The notes: generated by a model not told the origin, from the letters alone. Numbered from the stretch's first letter, positions 1 through 5,905 are shown. The stretch: DNA of 6,133 nucleotides from an uncultured Rhizobiaceae group bacterium (GCA_937923355.1 CALAIO010000290.1:1-6133), one strand, 5' to 3'. Translations and numbers: made by a program.

Positions 1-383
1 GTCTGTTCGCCTTCAACCAGATAATAAGGCTGATCCTGATGCCATGGGGTTTTGACTGAATTGCCAGGCTCTTTGACCAAGATATGATCGTGAAAAATTC
101 TGGCTGTGTTTGATTGCATAAGCGTTGCGGCAATCTCTGCCATGGGTGACTCTTTGACAAGTGAGCGATAACCGTCAAACTGGTTCCAGACGACATAGTC
201 CTGAAAGAATGGCGCACTGCCATCGTCTGGTCGATAGGTGCGCTCGCGCCAGGAAGGGTTGGCTTTATTTTCTTCAATCGCTTGTTGAACGTTTTCGACG
301 TAATCCTTGAATATGCCTTTTAAAAGCACGGCGCCGTTCGCGCCAAAATCTTCAATATCTTTTTGGGTAACAAGGCTTGTCAT
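1..383 (-). CDS. Phytanoyl-CoA dioxygenase (PhyH) family protein, partial (C-terminus beyond left edge)
   Basis: The reading frame is open from an ATG at 383-381 to the left edge (127 codons), so only the N-terminal part is visible. It resembles the PhyH family of Fe(II)/2-oxoglutarate-dependent oxygenases, cytosolic enzymes that hydroxylate small substrates using oxygen and 2-oxoglutarate. The key motif is H115-Q-D117 within PWHQDQPYY, the HxD part of the 2-His-1-carboxylate iron site. The segment HDHILVKEPG just before it is typical of bacterial PhyH proteins. The second His and the 2-oxoglutarate-binding Arg would lie outside the window. The start is supported by a strong Shine-Dalgarno (GAGG, 7 bases upstream) inside the end of the LysR gene, whose TGA overlaps this ATG as ATGA. 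The substrate cannot be told from sequence; the family includes phytanoyl-CoA, ectoine and other hydroxylases. The family call is firm and the specific function is unknown. Confidence 0.88.
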   Translation of the reverse strand, partial: MTSLVTQKDIEDFGANGAVLLKGIFKDYVENVQQAIEENKANPSWRERTYRPDDGSAPFFQDYVVWNQFDGYRSLVKESPMAEIAATLMQSNTARIFHDHILVKEPGNSVKTPWHQDQPYYLVEGEQ

Positions 384-1276
384 TTTATTTCCTCTAAAAA
401 GAACCGTAAAAATGTTTGATTGCGTTTTAGCTGAGAGGTTTTCTTATCGTAAATTAAAAACAATTTATGCTCGAAATTATCACGAAAAGAAGCTTCCCAT
501 CCGACGTTTATTTTCTTAACAAGCCCTTTGTTCATGCTGTTAAGATAGGTCCATTCAGGCAGTAGGGCAATTCCTTCTCCTCTTATTATAATATCCAGAA
601 TTTTGTTAGTATCGCTGCAAAGAAAATAGGGGGAGGTTTCGATTTTATTCCATTTCTGTTTGTAAAATGAGTGCCATGGAAGTTGGCCATTTTGAGTGCC
701 GTAACAAATCGTCTTGTGATTGAGAACGTCTTTAGGTGTTTTTAAAATGCCAAACTTTTCTATGTATTCTGGAGAGGCGACAATCGCCATACGGTGTTCG
801 TCAATCACTCTGGCCACAAGATTTTCTGGCGGCATATTGCTTGGACGTATGGCAAAATCGATGTTGTCTTTCATCAAATCCTGTACTGTATCTGTTGCCA
901 GCAGCTCAATCATGATTTCAGGGTATAAGCTCCTGAACTTTTGCAGAATTGGATAAAGGTGTTGATCAGCGTAACTTGGCAATGCCGAAATTTTTAATTT
1001 CCCAGACGGTTCAGTTGATGTTTCTTTAAGCATTAGATCTGCCATCTCGAAGTCTCTTACTGCCTGGCTGACCTGATTGTAATAGGTTTGACCCAACTCT
1101 GTGAGAGATAAATATCTTGTAGAGCGCTTTAATAAATCGACGCCTAGATGTTGTTCCAGATCTTTCACGCGTCTTGAAATTGTGGAGACTGGAACGCAGA
1201 GTTCTTTGGCTGTTTTTGAAAAACTTCCTGTGTCTGCTACTCTGATGAAATATTTTGTTGCTGTCAGCTTGTCCAT
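380..1276 (-). CDS. LysR-family transcriptional regulator
   Basis: This 298-residue protein has the normal length and layout of a LysR-type regulator. Residues 1-60 form the N-terminal winged helix-turn-helix (MDKLTATKYFIRVADTGSFS, then AKELCVPVSTISRRVKDLEQHLG), followed by RSTRYLSLTELG, the usual wing and linker-helix entry. From about residue 90 (SGKLKISALPSYADQHLYP) it continues into the periplasmic-binding-protein-like effector domain. The DNA-binding part is closest in style to the large CrgA/AaeR-like branch. It should bind DNA as a tetramer and respond to a small metabolite. The start ATG has no clear Shine-Dalgarno, but the helix-turn-helix begins at once, so no other start fits. Its TGA overlaps the dioxygenase ATG, so it most likely controls that enzyme and is co-expressed with it, unlike the more usual divergent LysR-target layout. 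A candidate operator lies at 1375-1395. Confidence 0.95.
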   Translation of the reverse strand: MDKLTATKYFIRVADTGSFSKTAKELCVPVSTISRRVKDLEQHLGVDLLKRSTRYLSLTELGQTYYNQVSQAVRDFEMADLMLKETSTEPSGKLKISALPSYADQHLYPILQKFRSLYPEIMIELLATDTVQDLMKDNIDFAIRPSNMPPENLVARVIDEHRMAIVASPEYIEKFGILKTPKDVLNHKTICYGTQNGQLPWHSFYKQKWNKIETSPYFLCSDTNKILDIIIRGEGIALLPEWTYLNSMNKGLVKKINVGWEASFRDNFEHKLFLIYDKKTSQLKRNQTFLRFFLEEIK

Positions 1277-1374
1277 ATTTGCTTAAATCGTTAAGTTAGA
1301 GTTTTATTTTTCCACTTTTCGCAAATAACATTCCAATATTTTGTTAAAGAAGTAAATTGAAATCTTATGTATGT

Positions 1375-1395
1375 CCTATCAAGCTTACTGATAGG
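1375..1395. promoter_or_regulatory. Candidate LysR-type operator (ATC-N9-GAT inverted repeat)
   Basis: CCTATCA (1375-1381) and TGATAGG (1389-1395) are perfect inverted repeats around a 7-base centre that contains AAGCTT. The inner part reads ATC-N9-GAT and satisfies T-N11-A, the signature of LysR-type binding sites such as nod boxes. It lies about 100 bases upstream of the LysR start, in the 184-base gap that separates this gene from the NadQ-like gene. The repeat and the pattern match are visible. The assignment to this regulator is inferred, as is autoregulation of the regulator-dioxygenase pair. It is unlikely to be a terminator of the upstream gene, because no run of U follows it on the minus strand. 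Confidence 0.55.
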
Positions 1396-1460
1396 CTGGG
1401 GCACTTGCTGATAATAAATCCTGTCCACGGAAATAAATTATTTGCAGTGCTTCACCTAAG

Positions 1461-2420
1461 TTAACTTCTTCCTATTTTTAAACCGGGCGCTGGCCTTTCT
1501 TTCAGTATTTCACTTCTGAAGCGAAACAGAGCTGCAGGTCTTCCACCTGTTGAACGTTGGCTTGCACCAGTAGGTTCAACAAGTTCTGCGTTCTCGACCA
1601 ATCGTCGGAAATTTTGCTTGTGAACAGCGCGACCAAATATACTCTCGACTGTTTGTTGCAAATCAAAAAGTGTGAAGACTTCAGGCATGAGTTCGAAAAT
1701 GACAGGGCGGTATTTTAATTTACTTCGCAGTCTTGCAATAGCCGTCGCTAATATCCGTCGGTGATCATGTGCCATGGAAATGCTTGGGATAATGTTGGCG
1801 TTCTCTTGAGTAAGCCTGCCATCAACGACAGCTTCAGATAATAAGCCTGCTGCATACATCATTTCATAGCGTTCTAACACAAGCTCATCATCCCAGCTTG
1901 AGCCTTCAAGCCCAAATGAAATTTTAATGCGAGAAAGCGGGTCAAGGCCGCGTATAATTCTGTTTACGCGCGCCGGATGCGCTGCCCATTCAAGAAGGTG
2001 TGGTATAATCGTATCATCGAGCAGGTTAGGGCGCCCCTTGCGCCAGTCTTCCCAAGGGAAGAACTCATACCAGTTTCTCAGCTTTGCATCTGTTAAAATC
2101 ACTTCAGAATCTGACTCAATGGTAAAACGTGAAAGCGCCAGATAACCAACTGATACAACATGAGGCGACTGATCTCCTGCCACAGGCATTCTACCCCTGT
2201 CTCCAAAGGTGTAGAGCTGCTCAACATAGCCTGGACGAATGCCGGTTTGTGCTTGCGCCAACTCTCGCAAACCTTCTTCCATGGTGCGATGTTTTCTTGG
2301 ATCAAACTTGCCATAGGGAAGGGCGTCCTGTTTGCCTGTTGTTTGAAGAATAGCGGGTGACTTATCAACGATTGCAACGATGACTGCGTTTAACCCAATC
2401 TCCATAACTTGTTCAGACAT
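1461..2420 (-). CDS. NrtR/NadQ-like transcriptional regulator (degenerate Nudix domain + winged helix), predicted NAD regulator
   Basis: This 319-residue protein joins an N-terminal Nudix-like fold (about 1-150) to a C-terminal winged helix (about 236-305). The Nudix box region is degenerate: RELAQAQTGI (52-61) replaces the REUXEEXGU core and lacks the catalytic glutamate pair, so hydrolysis is unlikely and the domain probably senses a ligand. The C-terminus has the family's signatures: FTLFDLQQTVESIFGR (249-264), HKQNFRR (267-273) and GGRPAALFRF (292-301), as in NrtR-type regulators where these form the DNA-binding helix and wing. Alphaproteobacterial proteins of this architecture (COG4111) have been predicted to control NAD synthesis genes and named NadQ. 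I recall this from family knowledge and have not checked it. The start overlaps the end of the HD gene by 8 bases, so translation is coupled. No nad gene is visible in the window. The ligand could be NAD, ADP-ribose or a related nucleotide. Confidence 0.82.
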   Translation of the reverse strand: MSEQVMEIGLNAVIVAIVDKSPAILQTTGKQDALPYGKFDPRKHRTMEEGLRELAQAQTGIRPGYVEQLYTFGDRGRMPVAGDQSPHVVSVGYLALSRFTIESDSEVILTDAKLRNWYEFFPWEDWRKGRPNLLDDTIIPHLLEWAAHPARVNRIIRGLDPLSRIKISFGLEGSSWDDELVLERYEMMYAAGLLSEAVVDGRLTQENANIIPSISMAHDHRRILATAIARLRSKLKYRPVIFELMPEVFTLFDLQQTVESIFGRAVHKQNFRRLVENAELVEPTGASQRSTGGRPAALFRFRSEILKERPAPGLKIGRS

Positions 2421-3027
2421 GGTTCTTTCTTTTGCGTTCTATTTTTTCAAAAGCATTTAGAAATTCTTTTTGTGCTTCTTGTGCTGCCAGTGGTTGGAAA
2501 TTGAACATATCAACTGAAAAACCACGAGGTGTTCCGAAGAATACCTTGGCCTCTTCGCGTTCAAAGCCTGCCAGTTCAATTGCTTCAAAATAAGCAGAAA
2601 TTGAATCTGCACGCTTTATGGCTTTTTTCAGTTTTTCTGGCGTGACAGGTATCAATGAATAGCGACGATGTATTGCTTCCTGTAGTCTTGCCTCTACCAG
2701 TTTGTAGTCGCCGCCCAATACAGCCTTGAACGGCGAAATCATATCGCCAACCACATATTCAGGCCCGTCATGCAGCAATGCAATCAGTTCTTCCTCTGGA
2801 GAACATTTTGGTTCAAGACTGCAAAATATTTGCCAGACAATGACGGAATGTTGCGCAACGCTGAACGCATGGTCGCCGTGCGTTTGTCCGTTCCAACGTG
2901 CCACACGAGCAAGGCCGTGCGCGATGTCATCAACTTCAACATCAAGAGGCGAAGGTTCCAACAAATCGAGCCTTCTGCCAGATAACATGCGTTGCCATGC
3001 GCGAATTTCTTTTTGTTGCGTTGCCAT
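2413..3027 (-). CDS. HD-domain phosphohydrolase, YfbR-like (5'-deoxynucleotidase family)
   Basis: This is a 204-residue cytosolic HD-superfamily hydrolase. The four metal ligands expected for the family can be placed: H60 (SVAQHS), H86-D87 (LLHDGPEYVVGD) and D141 (KRADSISAYFEA). E90 and D95 follow the HD pair as in YfbR. R44-W45 lies 15 residues before the first His, near the position where YfbR uses a Trp to exclude ribonucleotides. The likely reaction is removal of phosphate from (deoxy)nucleoside monophosphates; the exact substrate is inferred. I chose the ATG at 3027-3025, which shares one base with the ygfZ stop (TGATG). A TTG one codon upstream would add a single residue. The gene is embedded between ygfZ and the NrtR/NadQ-like regulator, and its end overlaps the regulator start by 8 bases. 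An HD hydrolase here, next to a nucleotide-sensing regulator, suggests a shared nucleotide or NAD context. Confidence 0.87.
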   Translation of the reverse strand: MATQQKEIRAWQRMLSGRRLDLLEPSPLDVEVDDIAHGLARVARWNGQTHGDHAFSVAQHSVIVWQIFCSLEPKCSPEEELIALLHDGPEYVVGDMISPFKAVLGGDYKLVEARLQEAIHRRYSLIPVTPEKLKKAIKRADSISAYFEAIELAGFEREEAKVFFGTPRGFSVDMFNFQPLAAQEAQKEFLNAFEKIERKRKNHV

Positions 3028-3842
3028 CAATCAGTCTTTGGCATTTTAAAATTTACCCAGCTTTGTATTTGTGGCGTGAGTTCTATTGTATCTGCTAAAA
3101 GCTTTTCGGCCTTGGCAATTCTATCAAGTCTTAACATTGCAAGCCCGGTATTAGCTGAAATACTTCCCAAGGTACCAGCTGGTTTGCGATCTGCTGTTAT
3201 AGCAGTGGACGTTTCAGGCAAAGGTTCTTTGCTTTCAACCATGATGATGCGTTTTTTGGCTGTGCCTCTATGTTGCATTCGTGAGACGACTTCTTGGCCG
3301 ACATAACATCCTTTTTTGAAGTCCACACCACCGAATTGATCCATCAAAACTTCATGCGGGTAGGCGTCACCATAATCAAAGTCTAAGCCACCTTGTGGCA
3401 TCCCGTTAGATATGCGGTGTGCGGTATAATCCGCTTCATCACCATCTGGCTTTTTACCAGAATAATCACGCCAGCCCATCGTCTGCAGTCTTGGGTCCGC
3501 AATAAGTTTTTCTTGGTTCGAAATATTATCTCCCCATAAAGCGAAGACGCTCAACTCAGCTTGCGCTTCGATTGTTACTTTTGCTCGCAGTCTATAAAAA
3601 GTTAGACGTTTAATAAAATCTTCTGCAAAGTTTATTGCAACATCGAACAAGAAGCCATCGTTCTTTTTTATCAGGAAAAAATCAAAGAGTATCTTTCCTT
3701 GTGGTGTTAAAAGTGCGCCGAAAGATGCTTTGTTTTCTTCAAGGCCAATGACCTTGCATGTCAGGATGTTATCCAGAAAGCTTTCTGCTTCCTCACCTGA
3801 TATTTTTATCAGTGAGCGATCATTTAGGGTGGCAAATTTCAC
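3027..3842 (-). CDS. ygfZ: Folate-binding protein YgfZ (GcvT-like, Fe-S cluster maintenance)
   Basis: This 271-residue protein belongs to the YgfZ/CAF17 branch of the GcvT fold. The diagnostic motif K-G-C-Y-V-G-Q-E is at 177-184 with the essential Cys179, followed by VVSRMQHRG. The N-terminus (LNDRSLIKISGEEAESFLDN, from residue 6) and GALLTPQGKILFDFFL (42-57) also match the family. YgfZ binds tetrahydrofolate and supports assembly or repair of certain Fe-S enzymes, such as the tRNA methylthiotransferase MiaB in E. coli. The start is GTG at 3842-3840, chosen because it has a GGAG ribosome site 7 bases upstream and gives the normal N-terminus. That ribosome site lies inside the end of the secreted-protein gene, only 2 bases separate the two frames, and the ygfZ stop overlaps the HD hydrolase start. 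These junctions imply one operon with coupled translation. Confidence 0.95.
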   Translation of the reverse strand: MKFATLNDRSLIKISGEEAESFLDNILTCKVIGLEENKASFGALLTPQGKILFDFFLIKKNDGFLFDVAINFAEDFIKRLTFYRLRAKVTIEAQAELSVFALWGDNISNQEKLIADPRLQTMGWRDYSGKKPDGDEADYTAHRISNGMPQGGLDFDYGDAYPHEVLMDQFGGVDFKKGCYVGQEVVSRMQHRGTAKKRIIMVESKEPLPETSTAITADRKPAGTLGSISANTGLAMLRLDRIAKAEKLLADTIELTPQIQSWVNFKMPKTD

Positions 3843-3844
3843 AA

Positions 3845-4507
3845 TTAGTCTCCAGCAACGAAGAAAGTCCAGCGGCCAGAGGGTGTAATACCAGCTCTAT
3901 AGAAAATGTAACCGCCGAAGTCTTTCATATCCTGAAAGTCGCCATACGTTACTATTCTGAATAATTCAACCATTTGAGGATCTGTAAGTTTATCCAAGGG
4001 ATAAGCAAAAAAGTAAGGCCATACGTAAAGCTCGCGGTCTGTTCCCTTGTCCAGATGAACATAGCCAGCTTCTAAAATATCCTGCAAAATCGCCAATGTT
4101 TCATGGCCATTATCATCGCCAGATTCTTGCTTTAGAAAATCAATCGGGTCTCCATCAAAACCGCCTAGGGATAGCATGGTACTCGAGTCTCCCGTGCCGA
4201 TATAGGTGCGAAGTTTTTCTATATCTCCGGATTTTGTTGCTTCCAGTATGAGTTCGTGCATGCGTCTGGTTGGGAAGGGGAGTGCATCAAGGTCATAGGA
4301 AATTTCTGGTAGCTCTTCGATAGAAGGAGAGGTCTCTGTTGAAACATCAGCCTCATCGTGTTGATCGTTTTGCCCTGATGTTTCTTCCAGTTCTTCTTGA
4401 GAAATTTCAGGCTGGATGGGCGTTTCTTGTGCATAAGAATAAACCAGTCCTTGTCCCAAAAAGACAAGCGCAATCAGAAATATCCAAGACTGTTTAATAA
4501 ACATCAT
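3845..4507 (-). CDS. Conserved secreted protein of unknown function
   Basis: I do not recognise a named domain. With the ATG at 4507, chosen because GGTGGG lies 6 bases upstream, the protein has 220 residues. An upstream in-frame ATG at 4525 would add six residues but has no ribosome site. The N-terminus is a clear signal peptide: one Lys at residue 5, a hydrophobic core IFLIALVFLGQGLV (9-22) and a probable signal peptidase I site after A26 (YSYA|QE). A low-complexity acidic linker rich in Glu, Asp, Thr and Ser runs to about residue 65. A compact, well-composed domain follows, starting near PFPTRRMHELI and including LSLGGFDGDPIDFL, YVWPYFFAYPLDKLT and a C-terminal GITPSGRWTFFVAGD. It is probably periplasmic. 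I believe similar proteins occur widely in Rhizobiales, but this is memory only. It sits directly upstream of ygfZ with a 2-base gap, so it is probably the first gene of that unit. Confidence 0.8.
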   Translation of the reverse strand: MMFIKQSWIFLIALVFLGQGLVYSYAQETPIQPEISQEELEETSGQNDQHDEADVSTETSPSIEELPEISYDLDALPFPTRRMHELILEATKSGDIEKLRTYIGTGDSSTMLSLGGFDGDPIDFLKQESGDDNGHETLAILQDILEAGYVHLDKGTDRELYVWPYFFAYPLDKLTDPQMVELFRIVTYGDFQDMKDFGGYIFYRAGITPSGRWTFFVAGD

Positions 4508-4560
4508 AATACACCCACCATACATACAAAAATAGTGTAGTGCGAGACTATAGTTATGAA

Positions 4561-4574
4561 AAGAATTTATTCTT
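4561..4574 (-). terminator. Weak hairpin with short T run downstream of the small acidic protein gene
   Basis: AAGAAT (4561-4566) and ATTCTT (4569-4574) pair around two bases, in effect a 5-bp stem with a small loop. On the minus strand the stem runs into TTTTC. It follows the stop of the 87-residue gene by about 25 bases. The stem is entirely A/T except one pair per arm, so termination would be inefficient, and read-through into the secreted protein gene is likely. Confidence 0.22.
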
Positions 4575-4598
4575 CAAATTGTTGCGAGCGATGAAGAT

Positions 4599-4862
4599 TT
4601 ATTGCAGTGTTCTTTGAAGTGGCAGAATGCCAAGTTCATCCAGGTTTTTGAAATGCGTAATCAACTTTGAAGCTTCTTCCATGCCTTTTTCATTGGCCAG
4701 TCGTTCAATTGCTTCTTGAATAAAGACTTCGACAATTAATTCTGTTCCCAGATTTTCCGCCTGAATATCTGACCAGATATCAGAAAAATATTCTTTCGCT
4801 AATGCGCGTTTTTCCTGATCAATCAGGTCGTCCAAATTATCTGGTATATTAGTTGTTGTCAC
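4599..4862 (-). CDS. Small acidic conserved-looking protein of unknown function
   Basis: This 87-residue soluble protein has no signal peptide or membrane segment. It is rich in Glu, Asp and Leu with helical periodicity: IPDNLDDLIDQEKRALAKEY near the N-terminus, then IVEVFIQEAIERLANEKGM and ASKLITHFKNLDELG. It ends in LPLQRTLQ. The start is GTG at 4862-4860. The next Met is at residue 60, so no shorter start preserves the protein, and purine-rich AGGG/GGGA lies just upstream. No catalytic motif is visible. The composition is coding-like and the frame is uninterrupted, and no other frame here looks better. A helical, possibly regulatory or protein-binding role would be a guess only. It stands alone, with a probable terminator upstream of it and 91 bases from the TIGR02301-type gene. 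Confidence 0.7.
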   Translation of the reverse strand: MTTTNIPDNLDDLIDQEKRALAKEYFSDIWSDIQAENLGTELIVEVFIQEAIERLANEKGMEEASKLITHFKNLDELGILPLQRTLQ

Positions 4863-4913
4863 AATCCCAAACCCTGCTTGTATAGTCCAGATATTGTTTA
4901 GGTGATTTTGTCG

Positions 4914-4944
4914 AAAAAATCATTAGCTGCGACAAGAATGATTT
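4914..4944 (-). terminator. Probable rho-independent terminator of the TIGR02301-type gene
   Basis: AAATCATT (4917-4924) and AATGATTT (4937-4944) form a perfect 8-bp stem with a 12-base loop. On the minus strand the right arm comes first, ten bases after the TAA of the upstream gene (4954-4956). The descending arm ends in a run of six T. The stem is A/T-rich, so strength is uncertain. A second inverted repeat interleaves with it, reported as a finding. Confidence 0.5.
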
Positions 4945-4953
4945 AACAAATGG

Positions 4954-5397
4954 TTAACGCCCGTATCTGGTAGGAATTTCGCCAGATAGTTTTATGCCTT
5001 CTGTCATATAACGGTTATTGGCCTCTATGGCAGCATTTGTACATTCACGGTAAGTTTCCTGAAAGCCTCGGAAGCCATGATTGAAGTTTGCAATCATTTG
5101 CGCTTTACGTTCATCTGTTGGCTCTTCATTTTTAATCATGTCTTGCATGGCTTGTCGCCATTTTTGGCCTTCATTGGCTTTGCAAAGTTCTCTTAAATAA
5201 TGAAGCGCGCCAAGGATTTCCGACAGGCGCAACATTTGCGGCTGATAGGCTGGAGGCAGAGTTGTGATCTTAGGCGTTTCAACCTCTGCTGTCGTTTCGT
5301 TGTTTTGATCAGTAGATTGCGCTTGCGCCAAAGCTGACATGCTCATGCAGATAACAAATGCAGAAGCTTTGAGAGAATTTGTGAACAGGATGCGCAT
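4954..5397 (-). CDS. TIGR02301 (DUF2385) family secreted protein
   Basis: This 147-residue protein has a signal peptide (MRILFTNSLK, then a hydrophobic core ASAFVICMSMSAL) with a likely cleavage after A26 (LAQA|QS), followed by a short Thr/Glu-rich linker. From residue 47 (LPPAYQPQMLRLSEILGALH, then YLRELC) it matches the TIGR02301 family, which is essentially confined to Rhizobiales and has no known function. C72 and C119 (in LRELC and YRECT) are the only Cys of the mature protein and could form a periplasmic disulfide. The segment HGFRGFQETYREC is also typical. The ATG has no obvious Shine-Dalgarno, but the signal peptide fixes the start. The gene follows the Nudix hydrolase by 94 bases. 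A possible promoter in that gap (TTGCAA, 17 bases, CATATT on the minus strand) is weak, so expression may depend partly on the upstream gene. Confidence 0.88.
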   Translation of the reverse strand: MRILFTNSLKASAFVICMSMSALAQAQSTDQNNETTAEVETPKITTLPPAYQPQMLRLSEILGALHYLRELCKANEGQKWRQAMQDMIKNEEPTDERKAQMIANFNHGFRGFQETYRECTNAAIEANNRYMTEGIKLSGEIPTRYGR

Positions 5398-5491
5398 GTT
5401 TGTATAGTTAGCTCAATTGATTGATTGGGTGTGAATATGATGGATTGATCAGGTTTTTGCAATCATCACCTATAATGATGGTTACTTTGCG

Positions 5492-5905
5492 TCATTTATC
5501 TTTCATTATTTCCATTATAAATTCCGGCGTGTCAGGCGTCGTAAGCATTGTTTTCATTTCTTCCAGACTGAACCAGCCAATGTCTGCAGCATCATCCAGT
5601 GCCCTGGCTTGTCCTGTAAATGCGTTTGTCACGAAAGTTGCTAATACGAAATGATATTTTAAAGCACCATCTTCATCGTAAGTTATACGGTCTCGTATTT
5701 TGGCAAACTTCATGTTCGTTGCGGTGAGGTCAGTTTCCTCTTTTAATTCTCTTATGGCAGCTTCCTCAAGTGTCTCTCCAACTTCTTGCGAACCACCGGG
5801 GAGTGACCAATGTCCCAGATAGGGGGCCTTGCCACGTTTTATCAATAGGAATTTGTCTTTATTATAAACCAGAACACTTGCCCCCGTTATTGGTTTAAGT
5901 GGCAT
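5492..5905 (-). CDS. Nudix hydrolase (MutT/ADP-ribose pyrophosphatase-like)
   Basis: This 137-residue single-domain Nudix enzyme has a complete Nudix box from G38 to L60: G-x5-E44-x7-R52-E53-L-K-E56-E57-T-D59-L60. The catalytic glutamates that bind Mg2+ are all present; the Gly near the end of the consensus is Asp59. GHWSLPGG precedes the box, as in many MutT-like and ADP-ribose pyrophosphatase-like members. It should hydrolyse a nucleoside diphosphate linked to another group; the substrate cannot be assigned. I chose the ATG at 5905-5903, which has AAGGA 8 bases upstream. A TTG two codons earlier would be only 2 bases from that site and is unlikely. A sigma-70-like promoter lies at 5949-5977, and the SRAP gene diverges from the same gap. 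The Nudix, TIGR02301 and SRAP neighbourhood is one I associate with Rhizobiales. Confidence 0.93.
   Translation of the reverse strand: MPLKPITGASVLVYNKDKFLLIKRGKAPYLGHWSLPGGSQEVGETLEEAAIRELKEETDLTATNMKFAKIRDRITYDEDGALKYHFVLATFVTNAFTGQARALDDAADIGWFSLEEMKTMLTTPDTPEFIMEIMKDK

Noticed and set aside
1375..1395. FNR/Anr-type box or terminator reading of the palindrome
   Set aside because: The half-sites point the wrong way for TTGAT-N4-ATCAA, and no T run follows on the minus strand.
1431..1443. AT-rich palindrome AAATAAATTATTT downstream of the NadQ-like gene
   Set aside because: The two arms meet around a single base and are all A/T. This is common by chance in AT-rich gaps and has no T run or known motif.
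2099..2377. Minus-strand open frames 2099-2377 and 4219-4473 inside the NadQ-like and secreted-protein genes
   Set aside because: They are out-of-frame overlaps within genes that carry clear family signatures or a signal peptide.
4508..4525. Upstream ATG (4525) as the start of the secreted protein
   Set aside because: It lacks a ribosome site and puts Cys and Gly residues before the signal peptide, while the ATG at 4507 has GGTGGG at proper spacing.
5461..5483. Hairpin AATCATCA/TGATGGTT as a terminator after the Nudix gene
   Set aside because: On the minus strand the stem has a C-A mismatch and is followed by a run of A, not T, so it does not fit a terminator.
5421..5654. Plus-strand open frames opposite the minus-strand genes (also 307-519, 720-956, 1101-1286, 1927-2145, 2129-2360, 2726-3306, 3758-3964)
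   Set aside because: They are antisense shadows of well-supported genes. Their translations show no domains, and they lack ribosome sites or conserved motifs.
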